Below the pieces are notes generated by a model. That model ran no database searches. It was not told where the DNA came from and was given only the letters and a program-made list of their open reading frames with translations. Both the position numbers and the translations under genes were made by a program. Positions 28,645 through 37,260 of a stretch of 64,000 nt of DNA are shown here, piece after piece (the first letter of the stretch is position 1; each line of letters starts with the position of its first letter). Origin of the DNA: DASPMP01 sp035758925 (GTDB taxonomy: Bacteria; Gemmatimonadota; Gemmatimonadetes; Gemmatimonadales; Gemmatimonadaceae); contig DASTVV010000103.1 in assembly GCA_035758925.1 (NCBI GenBank), positions 1 to 64,000 on the forward strand, given 5' to 3'.

Positions 28645-28684
28645 CGACCATCCGTGTCATCCGTCGCATCCCGTCCAATCCGTG
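28645..28684. repeat. Short degenerate array of ATCCGT-type units upstream of the M20 gene
   Basis: Four units close to nine bases, each ending ATCCGT or ATCCCGT, follow one another between the phosphoesterase stop and the M20 start. No pairing arms are obvious. It may be a relic of the same repeat turnover seen at 30711. Confidence 0.45.
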
Positions 28685-28758
28685 ATACGCCGTTGTCCGT
28701 CCGAGTAGCGTGAACCGAGCGCGCCGTGCAAGTTGGCCGAGTCTCAACCCCATCCACG

Positions 28759-30183
28759 ATGCGCATCATCGCTCTGTCCCTGCTGACGGCCGCCGCCCCG
28801 CTCATGGCGCAGGAAACGCCCACCGAGCGCGAGGCCGCGCGATCCGTGGTTGCCAGGATGGACTCGCTTCAGCGCGCGATGAGTGTACCGGCACTGGTCG
28901 CGAGACTGACCGCGCCGAACCCGGCGCGGGATCAGGTCGCGGCGCGCGCGAAGGAGCTCATGGACACGGACCTTCTCGCGTTGGGCGACGACATCACGCG
29001 CCATCCCGAGATCGGTTTCGAAGAGAAACGCTCGGTGCAGCTGCTCACGGACTATCTGCGCAAGCACGACTTCGACGTGCAGATGGCGACGCCCGCCTCG
29101 CTGCCGACGGCGTTCGTCGCGCGCTATCGCAAGTCGACGCCCGGGGCGAACCTTGGCGTGATCCTCGAGTACGACGCGCTGCGCGGCACCAAGGGCGCCT
29201 TCCACGGCGACCAGCATTCCACGCAGGGCCCGATCGGCATCGCCGCGGCGGTCGCCATCGCCGAGTTCCTCACCCGAACGAAGACACCGGGATCCGTGGT
29301 CGTGTTCGGTGCGCCAGGCGAGGAGATGATGCCGCCGAACGCCAAGACCGTGATGTACGACGCCGGCGTCTTCAACGGCATGGACATTCTCGTGCGAAGC
29401 CACGCCACGAGCCAGACCAGCCGTCCAGCACCGGGCTTCGGGACGTGCTGCATGAACATCGACGGCGTGAAGTTCATCTTCAGCGGCGCGCCGGCCCATC
29501 AGCTTACCGCATGGAACGGCCGCAACGCACTCACCGCGGTCATCCACCTGTTCAACAACATCGATGCGGTGCGCAGCAACATCCGACCCGAGGCGCGGAT
29601 TCAGGGAATCATCACGGAAGGCGGCGCAGCCCCCAACGTCGTTCCCGATCGCACCGTCGCCGATTTCTACATCCGGTATCCGGACGAGGTGTATCTCTCG
29701 CAGATCCGCGAGCTCACCGACAACGCCGCGCGCGCCGCGGCGCTGGGAACCGGCACCACCGTCCGGATCGACCACTACGGCACGGCGCGCGATGGCATCT
29801 CGGTCGCGACGCTCAGTGAAGTCGCGTTCGCGTACATGAAGCGGTACGGCGCCACGGGCGTGAATCCGGAGCCCGGCAAGCCGCAGGGCTACGAAGAGAC
29901 GGGGAGTGTGTCGATGAACATCCCCGGGGTCGGGTTCACGGCAAAATCATCGAACGCGCCGAACCACACGTACGAGATGGAGGCCGATGCCCTGGCCGAA
30001 GTCGGACATCAGGGCTTCACGGTTGACGCGCAAGCCATGGCGGCGCTGCTGTACGATTTTGCCACGCGCGCCGACTTTCGCGCCGCGGTGAAACGGGAGT
30101 TCGACGGCCTCAAGGCACTGCATGGCGACTATCTCGAGGCGCTGCGCAAAGTGTATGTCGCGCCACGGGTCCCGCAGCCGTAG
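28759..30183 (+). CDS. Exported M20-family amidohydrolase (AbgB-like)
   Basis: From ATG 28759 the protein is 474 aa with a signal peptide (IIALSLLTAAAPLMAQ). Metal-site segments include LEYDALRGTKGAFHGDQHST, FGAPGEEMMPPNAKT and the later KSSNAPNHTYEMEADA; the dimerisation-domain His is in APAHQLTAWNGRNALTAVI. The pattern matches the M20D branch that includes p-aminobenzoyl-glutamate hydrolase subunit B and peptide or acyl-amino-acid amidohydrolases. It is likely to release amino acids from amide-linked substrates in the periplasm. It is preceded by a 9-bp-period repeat stretch. Confidence 0.88.
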   Translation: MRIIALSLLTAAAPLMAQETPTEREAARSVVARMDSLQRAMSVPALVARLTAPNPARDQVAARAKELMDTDLLALGDDITRHPEIGFEEKRSVQLLTDYLRKHDFDVQMATPASLPTAFVARYRKSTPGANLGVILEYDALRGTKGAFHGDQHSTQGPIGIAAAVAIAEFLTRTKTPGSVVVFGAPGEEMMPPNAKTVMYDAGVFNGMDILVRSHATSQTSRPAPGFGTCCMNIDGVKFIFSGAPAHQLTAWNGRNALTAVIHLFNNIDAVRSNIRPEARIQGIITEGGAAPNVVPDRTVADFYIRYPDEVYLSQIRELTDNAARAAALGTGTTVRIDHYGTARDGISVATLSEVAFAYMKRYGATGVNPEPGKPQGYEETGSVSMNIPGVGFTAKSSNAPNHTYEMEADALAEVGHQGFTVDAQAMAALLYDFATRADFRAAVKREFDGLKALHGDYLEALRKVYVAPRVPQP

Positions 30184-30303
30184 TTCTGATCTCTCAGACC
30201 GTCCAAATTGCCATCACGGATGAGACGTGATGAAACGGAACACACGGAAAGACAAAAGAATCTGTTTTGGTGGTTGCCGGTCCTTGACCTTCGAACCACC
30301 AAT

Positions 30304-30662
30304 TCACGCTCTTGCAGAAATGTGGCGCGCGCCGTCCGGTGTGCGGAGGCGATCGTATTTCGTGACCAGACGGCGCTGAAGCGCCGTGTCCCGCGTCAGG
30401 CGCGCCACCGAGAGGGCGCCATACCACGTGCCGACTTCGGCATAGTGCACGAACTCGTCGTATCGGCCAGCTCGTCCCGCTTCGAAGATGGACGGGCGGC
30501 TCGCCCAGTTCTCGGCGACGCGTTTCCCCGCGTCGCGCGGCTCCGTGCCCGCGGGCCAGTTCGTGAGGAAGGTGCTGGCGCCGCTGCCTGTGTTTGCGCC
30601 GAAGCATGAACTGCGACCACGAGGCACAGCGCGGCCGCAGGGATCTTCCGGGTAACGGGCAT
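30304..30662 (-). pseudogene. Frameshifted and truncated GH88/GH105-like glycosidase remnant
   Basis: On the minus strand, ATG 30662 opens a signal peptide (IPAAALCLVVAVHASAQ). The matching mature protein lies in another frame: STFLTNWPAGTEPRDAGKRV, AENWASRPSIFEAGR and VHYAEVGTWYGALSVARL. The pattern AEVxTWYGAL is characteristic of the N-terminus of unsaturated glucuronyl/rhamnogalacturonyl hydrolases. A frameshift thus separates the signal peptide from the domain (near 30565), and only ~90 residues of an expected ~350-450 remain before a stop at 30304. No catalytic centre survives. The family assignment rests on this one segment. Confidence 0.7.
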
Positions 30663-30694
30663 TCGGTCACGGTGCGGAGGAACGGTTCATTTCC

Positions 30695-30700
30695 TATAAT
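30695..30700 (+). promoter_or_regulatory. Possible -10 element before the repeat array
   Basis: TATAAT stands out in a high-GC background, but no good -35 box lies 16-18 bases upstream. If used, transcription would start near 30707 and read through the whole repeat array into the amidohydrolase gene. Confidence 0.3.
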
Positions 30701-30710
30701 CAACTACCGT

Positions 30711-30824
30711 CGCACGACGCACGACGCACGACGCATGACGCGTGACGCATGACATACGCAGACGTATGACTCGTGACGCATCCTGACGCATGGCGCATGA
30801 CGTATGCTGACGCACGACGGATGA
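30711..30824. repeat. Tandem array of fifteen 7- and 10-base units
   Basis: The stretch divides completely into 12 heptamers and three decamers, each beginning with C and all but one ending in GA. Heptamers are variants of CGCATGA, CGCACGA, CGTATGA and CGGATGA. Decamers are CATACGCAGA, CGCATCCTGA and CGTATGCTGA. It lies between the glycosidase remnant and the TolB-amidohydrolase gene, ending 31 bases before its ATG. A TATAAT at 30695-30700 would place the array in the transcribed leader. Confidence 0.85.
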
Positions 30825-30855
30825 TGCAAGAGTGCAATCTCAACCTAGAGGTCTC

Positions 30856-33800
30856 ATGCGGTCCGCCATCCTCCTTCTTTTCGGCGGCGTTGCGTTCGCG
30901 CAGGCGCCACAGGCTCGCCCCGACAGCGCCACGCGCAAGCCCTTGCCGCTCGCAGCCGGTCGCAAGATCAATGTCTCCGCGACGAAGGGCTCGTGGATTT
31001 CCCTCGACGTCAGCCCCGACGGCAAGACCATCGTCTTCGACCTGCTCGGTGATCTCTATACGATGCCGATCGGCGGCGGCAAGGCCACGCCGCTGACCAC
31101 TGGCATGGCGATGGACAACCAGCCGCGGTTCAGTCCCGACGGCAAGCGCATCGCGTACATCTCGGATCGATCCGGCAGCGACAACGTCTGGATCATCTCG
31201 CTGGACGCCAAGGACACGACGCAGCTCACGAAGAGCCCGAGCACCGGCAACACACTCTACATCTCGCCGGAGTGGACGCCGGACGGCAAATACATCGTGG
31301 CGTCGCGTAACGCCCAGGGCAGCGCGTCCAAACTCTGGCTCTACCACGTGGATGGCGGAACGGGCACGGCCCTCGCGCGCGAGCCGGCACCGATGAAGAT
31401 GACCAGCCCGTCGGTCAGCCCGAACGGCCGCTACATCTGGTACGCCACGCGAACTGGCGACTGGCAGTACAACGCCATCGGCGCGCAGTACCAGCTTGCC
31501 GTCTACGACCGCGAGACCGGCACGAATACGCAGATGTCACAGCGCTACGGCTCGGCGTTCCGCCCGCGGCTGTCGCACGACGGCAAGTGGATGACCTACG
31601 GTACGCGATACGAGGCCAAGACCGGACTGCGCCTGAGGAACATGGAGACAGGCGAAGAGAGGTGGCTCGCCTATCCGGTGCAGCGTGACGACGGCGAAGC
31701 GCGCAGCTCGCTCGACGTGTTGCCGGGCTACGCGTGGACGCCCGACGATCAGGCGGTGGTCGTCTCCTACGGCGGCGAGATCTGGCGCGTGCCAGTGAAC
31801 GGCACTGCCGCAGCGAAGATTCCGTTCGCCGTGGAGAACACCATCGACGTCGGACCCGAGGTGCGGTTCGCGTATCGGGTGGACGACGGCGCCACGTTCG
31901 TCGCCAAGCAGATCCGCGACGTCGCGCCTTCGCCCGACGGCAAGCGGCTGGCGTTCGTGGCGATGGACCATCTCTACATCATGGACTTGCCCAACGGTCA
32001 ACCGCGTCGTCTCACCGATCTCGCGATGGGCGAGTACGAGCCCACCTGGTCGCCGGACGGAAAGTTCGTCGGGTTCGTGACCTGGAACGGCGAGGCGGGC
32101 GGCAACATCTACCGCGTCGCGGCAGACGGACGGTCCAAGGCACAACAGCTGACGAAAGTGGGGGCGCTCTACGGACAGCCCGCGTGGTCGCCGGACGGAA
32201 AGCGTATCGTCGCGATCCGCGCCGCGGCGCGTGACCTCAAGGACGCCACGGGCCTGTTCTTTGGTCAGGGCCTCGGCGCGCAATTCGTGTGGGTGCCTGC
32301 GGCTGGCGGCGACGTCGTCACGATCTCCCCAACGGGCAATCGCTCCAACCCGCACTTCACGAGCGACACCACGCGCATCTACGCATACGGGGCGCAGGAT
32401 GGCCTCGTCTCGTTCCGCTGGGACGGCACCGACATCAAGAACATCCTCAAGGTGACGGGCCCGCTGCCGCCGCAGGGCGCACTCGGTCTCGACGACGAGC
32501 TCTCGAGCGTCGACATGCCGATGCCGAAGTACGGCCTCGAGCCAACCGCTCCAACGCCTCCGCCGGCTGCGATGGTCATGATGGCACCCAGGGGCGAGAA
32601 GGCGCTGGCCCAGGTCGGCAGCGATCTGTACGTCGTCACGGTGCCGTACGTCGGCGGTCCCACGCCAACGGTATCCGTTGCCGCGCCAGACAACGCCGCC
32701 TTCCCGGTGAAGAAGCTCACCGACATCGGCGGGCAATTCCCCACGTGGAGCGCCAACGGCGCCACGGTCTACTGGTCGATCGGCAACGCGTTCGTCACAT
32801 ATGACCTCGACCGCGCGAAGGCCGTGGATGACAGCATCAAGAACGCCGCGCGCGTTCGTCGTGACACGACGCAGCGCGCGGCCGCCGATAGCGCGAAGAA
32901 GGACAAGCCGGGCTACAAGCCCATCGAGCAACGCATCACCATCCAGGTCACTCGCGACGTTCCGCAGAGCTCCGCCGTGTTGCGCGGTGCTCGTGTCGTG
33001 ACGATGAAGGGCAAGGAAGTCGTGGAGGACGCGGACGTCGTGATCCAGAACAACCGGATCGTGGCAGTCGGTAAGCGAGGCACCGTGCAGGCGCCCGCCG
33101 ATGCCAAGGTCATCGACGTCGCCGGCAAGACGATCGTTCCGGGCTTCGTCGATACACACTACCACTCGATGTGGCTCATCCCGAACATCCACGTCGCGCA
33201 GCCCTGGCAGTATCTCGCGGTGCTTGCGTACGGCGTCACGACCACACGCGATCCGCAGACCGCGTTCACCGACGTGCTGAGCTACGAGGATCAGGTGCTC
33301 GCCGGCAATGCCGTGGGTCCACGCGTCTACTCCACTGGCCCGGGCGTTTTCGCCACCGAGAACGTCCGCGATCTGGATCATGCGCGCAACATCCTCAAGC
33401 GCTACAGCCAGTACTACGACACCAAGACCCTCAAGATGTACATGACCGGCAGTCGCCAGCAGCGGCAGTGGATCATCATGGCCGCGAAGGAGCTCGGCCT
33501 CATGCCAACCACGGAGGGCGGCCTCGATTTCCGTCTCGACATGACGCACGCGATCGATGGCTACTCGGGTATCGAGCACGCGCTGCCCATCACGCCGCTG
33601 TACGAGGATGTCGTCCAGCTGTTCAAGGGCACCGGCGTGACGCACACGCCGACGCTCATCGTGCAGTACGGCGGTCCGTGGGGCGAGAACTACTGGTACA
33701 CCAAGACCAACGTGCACGACGACCCGAAGGTGAAGCACTTCATGCCCGAGGCGGAGCTCGACGCGCGCACGCGTCGTCGCGGAACGGGCGCCGGCGGCAG

Positions 33801-34263
33801 CACGCCGAGTCCGGGGCCGGGCGGCTGGTTCATGGATGACGAGTACATCTTCCCGCAGCAGGCCGGATTTTCGAAAGCCCTGGTGGAAGCCGGCGGCCGC
33901 GCGGGCATCGGCAGCCACGGCCAGATGCAGGGTATCGGCTACCAGTGGGAGCTGTGGATGGTGCAGTCGGGCGGCATGTCGAATCACGACGCCTTGCGCA
34001 CCGCCACCATCATCGGCGCCGAAGCCATCGGTCTCGAGAAGGACATCGGGTCGATCGAGAACGGCAAGCTGGCCGACCTGCTCGTCCTCGACAAGAATCC
34101 GCTCGAAGACATCAAGAACACCAATTCCATCCGGTTCGTGATGAAGAACGGGCGGATGTACGACGGCAACACGCTCGACGAGGTGTATCCTCGAGTGAAG
34201 CCGCTACCGAAGTTCGCCTGGCAGGACGGCGGGCCGGGAGCAGTGGGGGCCGGAGTTCCGTAG
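30856..34263 (+). CDS. Exported TolB-like propeller plus amidohydrolase fusion protein
   Basis: The ATG at 30856, with AGAGG just before it, gives 1135 aa with a short signal peptide (AILLLFGGVAFAQ). Residues ~35-640 repeat PD40/TolB blades such as PRFSPDGKRIAYISDRSG, EPTWSPDGKFVGFVTWNG and PAWSPDGKRIVAIRAA. A charged linker (~660-700) leads to an amidohydrolase domain: LRGARVVTMKGKEVVEDADV, the metal-binding HxH in TIVPGFVDTHYHSMW, and a later GIGSHGQMQGIGYQWELW. This architecture is common in the exported prolidase/imidazolonepropionase-like amidohydrolases of Gemmatimonadota-type genomes. The substrate is probably a small amide or peptide, with the propeller perhaps binding it. Confidence 0.9.
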   Translation: MRSAILLLFGGVAFAQAPQARPDSATRKPLPLAAGRKINVSATKGSWISLDVSPDGKTIVFDLLGDLYTMPIGGGKATPLTTGMAMDNQPRFSPDGKRIAYISDRSGSDNVWIISLDAKDTTQLTKSPSTGNTLYISPEWTPDGKYIVASRNAQGSASKLWLYHVDGGTGTALAREPAPMKMTSPSVSPNGRYIWYATRTGDWQYNAIGAQYQLAVYDRETGTNTQMSQRYGSAFRPRLSHDGKWMTYGTRYEAKTGLRLRNMETGEERWLAYPVQRDDGEARSSLDVLPGYAWTPDDQAVVVSYGGEIWRVPVNGTAAAKIPFAVENTIDVGPEVRFAYRVDDGATFVAKQIRDVAPSPDGKRLAFVAMDHLYIMDLPNGQPRRLTDLAMGEYEPTWSPDGKFVGFVTWNGEAGGNIYRVAADGRSKAQQLTKVGALYGQPAWSPDGKRIVAIRAAARDLKDATGLFFGQGLGAQFVWVPAAGGDVVTISPTGNRSNPHFTSDTTRIYAYGAQDGLVSFRWDGTDIKNILKVTGPLPPQGALGLDDELSSVDMPMPKYGLEPTAPTPPPAAMVMMAPRGEKALAQVGSDLYVVTVPYVGGPTPTVSVAAPDNAAFPVKKLTDIGGQFPTWSANGATVYWSIGNAFVTYDLDRAKAVDDSIKNAARVRRDTTQRAAADSAKKDKPGYKPIEQRITIQVTRDVPQSSAVLRGARVVTMKGKEVVEDADVVIQNNRIVAVGKRGTVQAPADAKVIDVAGKTIVPGFVDTHYHSMWLIPNIHVAQPWQYLAVLAYGVTTTRDPQTAFTDVLSYEDQVLAGNAVGPRVYSTGPGVFATENVRDLDHARNILKRYSQYYDTKTLKMYMTGSRQQRQWIIMAAKELGLMPTTEGGLDFRLDMTHAIDGYSGIEHALPITPLYEDVVQLFKGTGVTHTPTLIVQYGGPWGENYWYTKTNVHDDPKVKHFMPEAELDARTRRRGTGAGGSTPSPGPGGWFMDDEYIFPQQAGFSKALVEAGGRAGIGSHGQMQGIGYQWELWMVQSGGMSNHDALRTATIIGAEAIGLEKDIGSIENGKLADLLVLDKNPLEDIKNTNSIRFVMKNGRMYDGNTLDEVYPRVKPLPKFAWQDGGPGAVGAGVP

Positions 34264-34270
34264 TTACAAA

Positions 34271-34370
34271 GGCGGAATGGCGGGTGCCCGCGACAGCGGG
34301 CGGGGGAGATGGGAATGGGCGCGCGATAGAGTCTGTACGGGCGCCCATTCCCATTCCCACCCCCGTTCCG
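34271..34370. repeat. Foldback element, family with the copy at 37173-37245
   Basis: ATGGGAATGGGCGC (34309-34322) pairs perfectly with GCGCCCATTCCCAT (34341-34354) around 18 bases; weaker outer pairing involves GCGGAA and TTCCGC. The core sequence GAATGGGCGC...GCGCCCATTC is shared with the element at 37197-37230. It follows the amidohydrolase stop and may end transcription, though no T-run is seen. The remainder of the 293-base gap shows nothing recognisable apart from the CTGGAGA ribosome site of the protease gene. Confidence 0.75.
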
Positions 34371-34556
34371 CGTTTCGATGAGCCGGGCGCCAGGCTACTC
34401 CACTCTGGCGCGCGCCAGGCGAGCGATACCTGGGGCTGCCGCGCAACACCTGTAACGAAATGACGCACGTCTGGCGCGTTGCTGTGAGTCGTTCCACCTT
34501 GGGAGCCGAAGGCGACGCCGCCTGAACGTGTGCAACCACACGCCTGGAGATTCTCC

Positions 34557-35687
34557 ATGCGCCGCTCATCGACCCTGTTATACGGTGCCATCGTGTTACT
34601 GGTGGCCGCCTGTTCTGCTCCAGATCGAATTCCCGTCGCACCGAGTGCGGGCGGGGATGCGAGTCTTCGGGCCAGCGCCGCAACGGCCTATCTCGTGACG
34701 TTCCGCAAGGACGTTTCGGACGTCCGCGGCGTCGCCAACGAGATGGCGGCTCGCGGCGGTTTTGCACTCGATAATGTTCGCGAGCACGCCGCCCGCGGCT
34801 TCACGGCCCACGTCCCACCGGCGTTCGTCGATGCGATTCGGAATGATCCGCGCGTCGCCATCTTCGAGCCCGACGGTGTGTTCACCCTGGATCTGCCGCG
34901 CGAGGCGGCACGGCCGCCGGGTGGCGGCGGCGGCCAGCAGACGTCCTACGGTCTTCTGCGCGTGGGCGGCTCGACCGATGGAACCGGAAAGACCGCTTGG
35001 ATCATCGATACGGGAATCGACCTCACCCACCCTGATCTGAATACCACACGGAACTGCCACGTCAGCTTTGTCCGTAGTTCTGGTCCTGAAGACAAGAATG
35101 GACACGGGACCCACGTCGCCGGCATCATCGCGGCCAAGAACAACTCCATCGGGACGCTCGGTATCGCGGCAAACGCGTTCGTGTGCGCCGTGCGCGTGCT
35201 CGACGCGAGCGGCAGCGGTCAGTTCTCGTGGATCGTCGCCGGGGTTGACTATGTGGCGGCGCACGGCGTGGCTGGCGAAGTCGCGAACATGAGCCTGGGC
35301 GGTACCGGCTCGAACGCGACGCTCGAACAGGCGGTGCTTGATGCGTCCGCGACGGTGAGGTTCGCGCTCGCGGCCGGGAACAACTCGTCGGACGCAAACG
35401 ACTTCACGCCGGCCCGCGTGAATGGCCCAAACATCTACACCGTCTCGGCCATCGGTAGCAACGATTGCCTGGCGTCCTTCTCCAACTTCGGCAACCCTCC
35501 AATCGACTATGCGGCACCTGGTGTCGGCATTCTTTCGCTGTACAAGGGCGGTGGCACGAAGAGCCTGAGCGGAACGTCGATGGCAGCGCCGCACGTCGCT
35601 GGTATTCTCCTCGCTGGCCCGATCACGTCCAACGGCGTCGCATGCGGGGATCCCGACGGCAACCCGGATCCGATCGCGCATCGGTAG
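34557..35687 (+). CDS. Subtilisin-like serine protease (S8) lipoprotein with inhibitor I9 propeptide
   Basis: From ATG 34557 (CTGGAGA upstream) the protein is 376 aa with a lipobox (IVLLVAACSAPD, Cys19). An inhibitor-I9-type propeptide (~45-110) begins YLVTFRKDVSDVRGVANEMA. The triad is complete: Asp in TAWIIDTGIDLTHPDL, His in NGHGTHVAGIIAAKN and Ser in SLSGTSMAAPHVAGILL, with the oxyanion Asn in FALAAGNNSSDAND. It resembles the proteinase K/aqualysin branch and probably degrades proteins at the cell surface. The lipobox and the propeptide together imply a membrane-tethered enzyme that may be released on maturation. Confidence 0.95.
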   Translation: MRRSSTLLYGAIVLLVAACSAPDRIPVAPSAGGDASLRASAATAYLVTFRKDVSDVRGVANEMAARGGFALDNVREHAARGFTAHVPPAFVDAIRNDPRVAIFEPDGVFTLDLPREAARPPGGGGGQQTSYGLLRVGGSTDGTGKTAWIIDTGIDLTHPDLNTTRNCHVSFVRSSGPEDKNGHGTHVAGIIAAKNNSIGTLGIAANAFVCAVRVLDASGSGQFSWIVAGVDYVAAHGVAGEVANMSLGGTGSNATLEQAVLDASATVRFALAAGNNSSDANDFTPARVNGPNIYTVSAIGSNDCLASFSNFGNPPIDYAAPGVGILSLYKGGGTKSLSGTSMAAPHVAGILLAGPITSNGVACGDPDGNPDPIAHR

Positions 35688-35709
35688 TTGCACGAGTTGA
35701 CGCATGTGG

Positions 35710-35744
35710 GCGGGGAGAGCGCGTGACGCTCTCCCCGCTTTGTT
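35710..35744 (+). terminator. Rho-independent terminator after the S8 protease gene
   Basis: A perfect 12-bp stem, GCGGGGAGAGCG (35710-35721) with CGCTCTCCCCGC (35727-35738), closes a five-base loop and is followed by TTTGTT. It separates the protease from the nitrilase gene. Confidence 0.9.
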
Positions 35745-35796
35745 ATCGGGTGCGTGCGCGTGTCACGGACGCCGTCGAACGCCTATCTTGACGGCC

Positions 35797-36726
35797 ATGA
35801 GCGCGGTACGTGTCGCCATCGCACAGGCGGAGATCGCGCCTGACCTCGAGACTGGCCTCGAGCAGACGCAAAAGCTTGCTCGAAGAGCTGCCGAGGGCGG
35901 TGCGCGGCTGGTTGTTTTCCCCGAGACGTGGCTCCCGGGATATCCGGCGTGGCTCGACAGCTGTCGCGACGCCGGCATCTGGAACCATCCTCCCGTGAAG
36001 GCCGAGTACGCCCGCATGGCGGCGAATTCGGTGGATGTCGCCGGAGACGACGGACGCGCGCTTGCCGGAATCGCGCGGGAGGCCAGCGTGACGCTGGTCG
36101 TCGGCGTCGTTGAGCGCGTGGTGCGGGGGCCTGGCAGTGGAACGCTGTACAACACGCTGCTCACCTACACGCCGGATGGCGCGCTGGCCAATCACCACCG
36201 CAAGCTCATGCCCACGTACACCGAGCGTCTGGTCTGGGGCACGGGCGACGCGGATGGTCTCACCACCGTGCCTTCGCCAGTCGGGCGCGTGGGAGGTCTC
36301 GTGTGCTGGGAGCACTGGATGCCGCTTGCGCGCCAGGCGCTCCACGATGCGGGCGAGGACATCCACGTCGCGGCATGGCCCACTGTCCACGAGATGCACC
36401 AGGTGGCGAGCCGACACTACGCGTTCGAGGGCCGCTGCTTCGTCCTGGCTGCCGGATCACTGATGCGAACCCGCTCGCTTCCCGCCGGGATGGAGGTGCA
36501 CGAGAAGTATCGGGCGACGGAGTGGGTGCTGCGCGGCGGAAGCATGATCGTCGCGCCGGACGGGCAGGTGCTCGCGGGGCCGGTGTTCGATCGCGAGGAG
36601 ATCGTGTGCGCCGAGCTCGATCTCGGCCGCATTCGCGAGGAGAGCATGACGCTGGACGTTTCGGGACACTATTCGCGCGCGGACTGTTTCGACTTCCGCG
36701 CCATACGACACCGCCGCCCGTCATGA
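35797..36726 (+). CDS. Nitrilase
   Basis: ATG 35797 gives 309 aa; the longer frame from 35704 runs through the terminator and is rejected. The C-N hydrolase triad is visible: Glu in VVFPETWLPGYPAWLD, Lys in HHRKLMPTYTERLVWG and Cys in GGLVCWEHWMPLARQAL. The CWEHWMPL form and IHVAAWPTVHEM are typical of true (branch 1) nitrilases rather than amidases, which convert nitriles to carboxylic acids and ammonia. Length fits the family. It overlaps the thioesterase gene by four bases (ATGA), so they are co-translated and perhaps share a substrate route. Confidence 0.92.
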   Translation: MSAVRVAIAQAEIAPDLETGLEQTQKLARRAAEGGARLVVFPETWLPGYPAWLDSCRDAGIWNHPPVKAEYARMAANSVDVAGDDGRALAGIAREASVTLVVGVVERVVRGPGSGTLYNTLLTYTPDGALANHHRKLMPTYTERLVWGTGDADGLTTVPSPVGRVGGLVCWEHWMPLARQALHDAGEDIHVAAWPTVHEMHQVASRHYAFEGRCFVLAAGSLMRTRSLPAGMEVHEKYRATEWVLRGGSMIVAPDGQVLAGPVFDREEIVCAELDLGRIREESMTLDVSGHYSRADCFDFRAIRHRRPS

Positions 36727-37166
36727 AGCCACAGGATCCCAACTACGACTCGCGCGTGCGCGCGAGCTTCGCGAAGCAACGTCTGATGGCGACCCTGGGC
36801 GCCCTGCTCGAGGTCGTCGAGCCCGGCCGCGTCGACATCCGGTTGCCGGTTCGCGAGGACCTGACCCAGCAGCACGGATTCCTGCACGCGGGAGCGATCG
36901 CCTCGGTGGCCGATAGTGCCTGCGGCTACGCGGCCTTGTCGCTCATGCCCTCGGACGCTGGTGTTCTATCCATCGAATTCAAGTGCAACATGCTCGCGCC
37001 CGCGACCGGCGAGGCAATCGTCGCCCGCGGATCCGTGCTTCGCGCCGGCAAGACGGTGATGGTCTGCCGGGCCGATGTGTACGCGCTCGCGAACGGGAGT
37101 GAAAAGCTCGTGGCCGCCATGCAGGGAACGATGATGGTGGCGCGCGATCGAGGACTGACTGACTGA
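36723..37166 (+). CDS. PaaI-type hotdog thioesterase
   Basis: The 147-aa protein starts in the nitrilase stop (ATGA). It shows the PaaI/YdiI hotdog pattern: LPVREDLTQQHGFLHAGAI, with the catalytic-site HAG and Asp in ASVADSACGYAALSL, then IEFKCNMLAPATGEAIVARG. These enzymes hydrolyse acyl-CoA thioesters, often aryl or phenylacetyl-CoA. Next to a nitrilase it could act in degradation of aromatic nitriles, but no CoA ligase is nearby. Its last codons lie in a GACT microsatellite (37151-37166). Confidence 0.9.
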   Translation: MKPQDPNYDSRVRASFAKQRLMATLGALLEVVEPGRVDIRLPVREDLTQQHGFLHAGAIASVADSACGYAALSLMPSDAGVLSIEFKCNMLAPATGEAIVARGSVLRAGKTVMVCRADVYALANGSEKLVAAMQGTMMVARDRGLTD

Positions 37167-37172
37167 CTCAAC

Positions 37173-37245
37173 GGTGGAATGGGGTGGGAATGGGACGAGA
37201 ATGGGCGCCGAGTGATTACCCGGCGCCCATTCCCATTCCCTATTC
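37173..37245. repeat. Foldback element, family with the copy at 34271-34370
   Basis: GAATGGGCGCCG (37197-37208) pairs perfectly with CGGCGCCCATTC (37219-37230) around ten bases, flanked by GGAATGG-type units on the left and CATTCCC-type units on the right. It lies between the convergent thioesterase and L,D-transpeptidase genes, where a bidirectional terminator would be expected. Confidence 0.75.
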
Positions 37246-37260
37246 CGCTGTTGCTATCGA

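Noticed and set aside
30711..30824. CRISPR array
   Set aside because: Units are only 7-10 bases, there are no unique spacers of constant length, and no cas genes are nearby.
31537..33987. 816-aa minus-strand ORF opposite the TolB-amidohydrolase gene
   Set aside because: The plus strand carries clear TolB blades and an amidohydrolase motif; the opposite frame has no recognisable fold.
37151..37168. GACT microsatellite as a phase-variable switch
   Set aside because: Only about four units lie at the extreme 3' end of the thioesterase gene, where slippage would change just the last residues.
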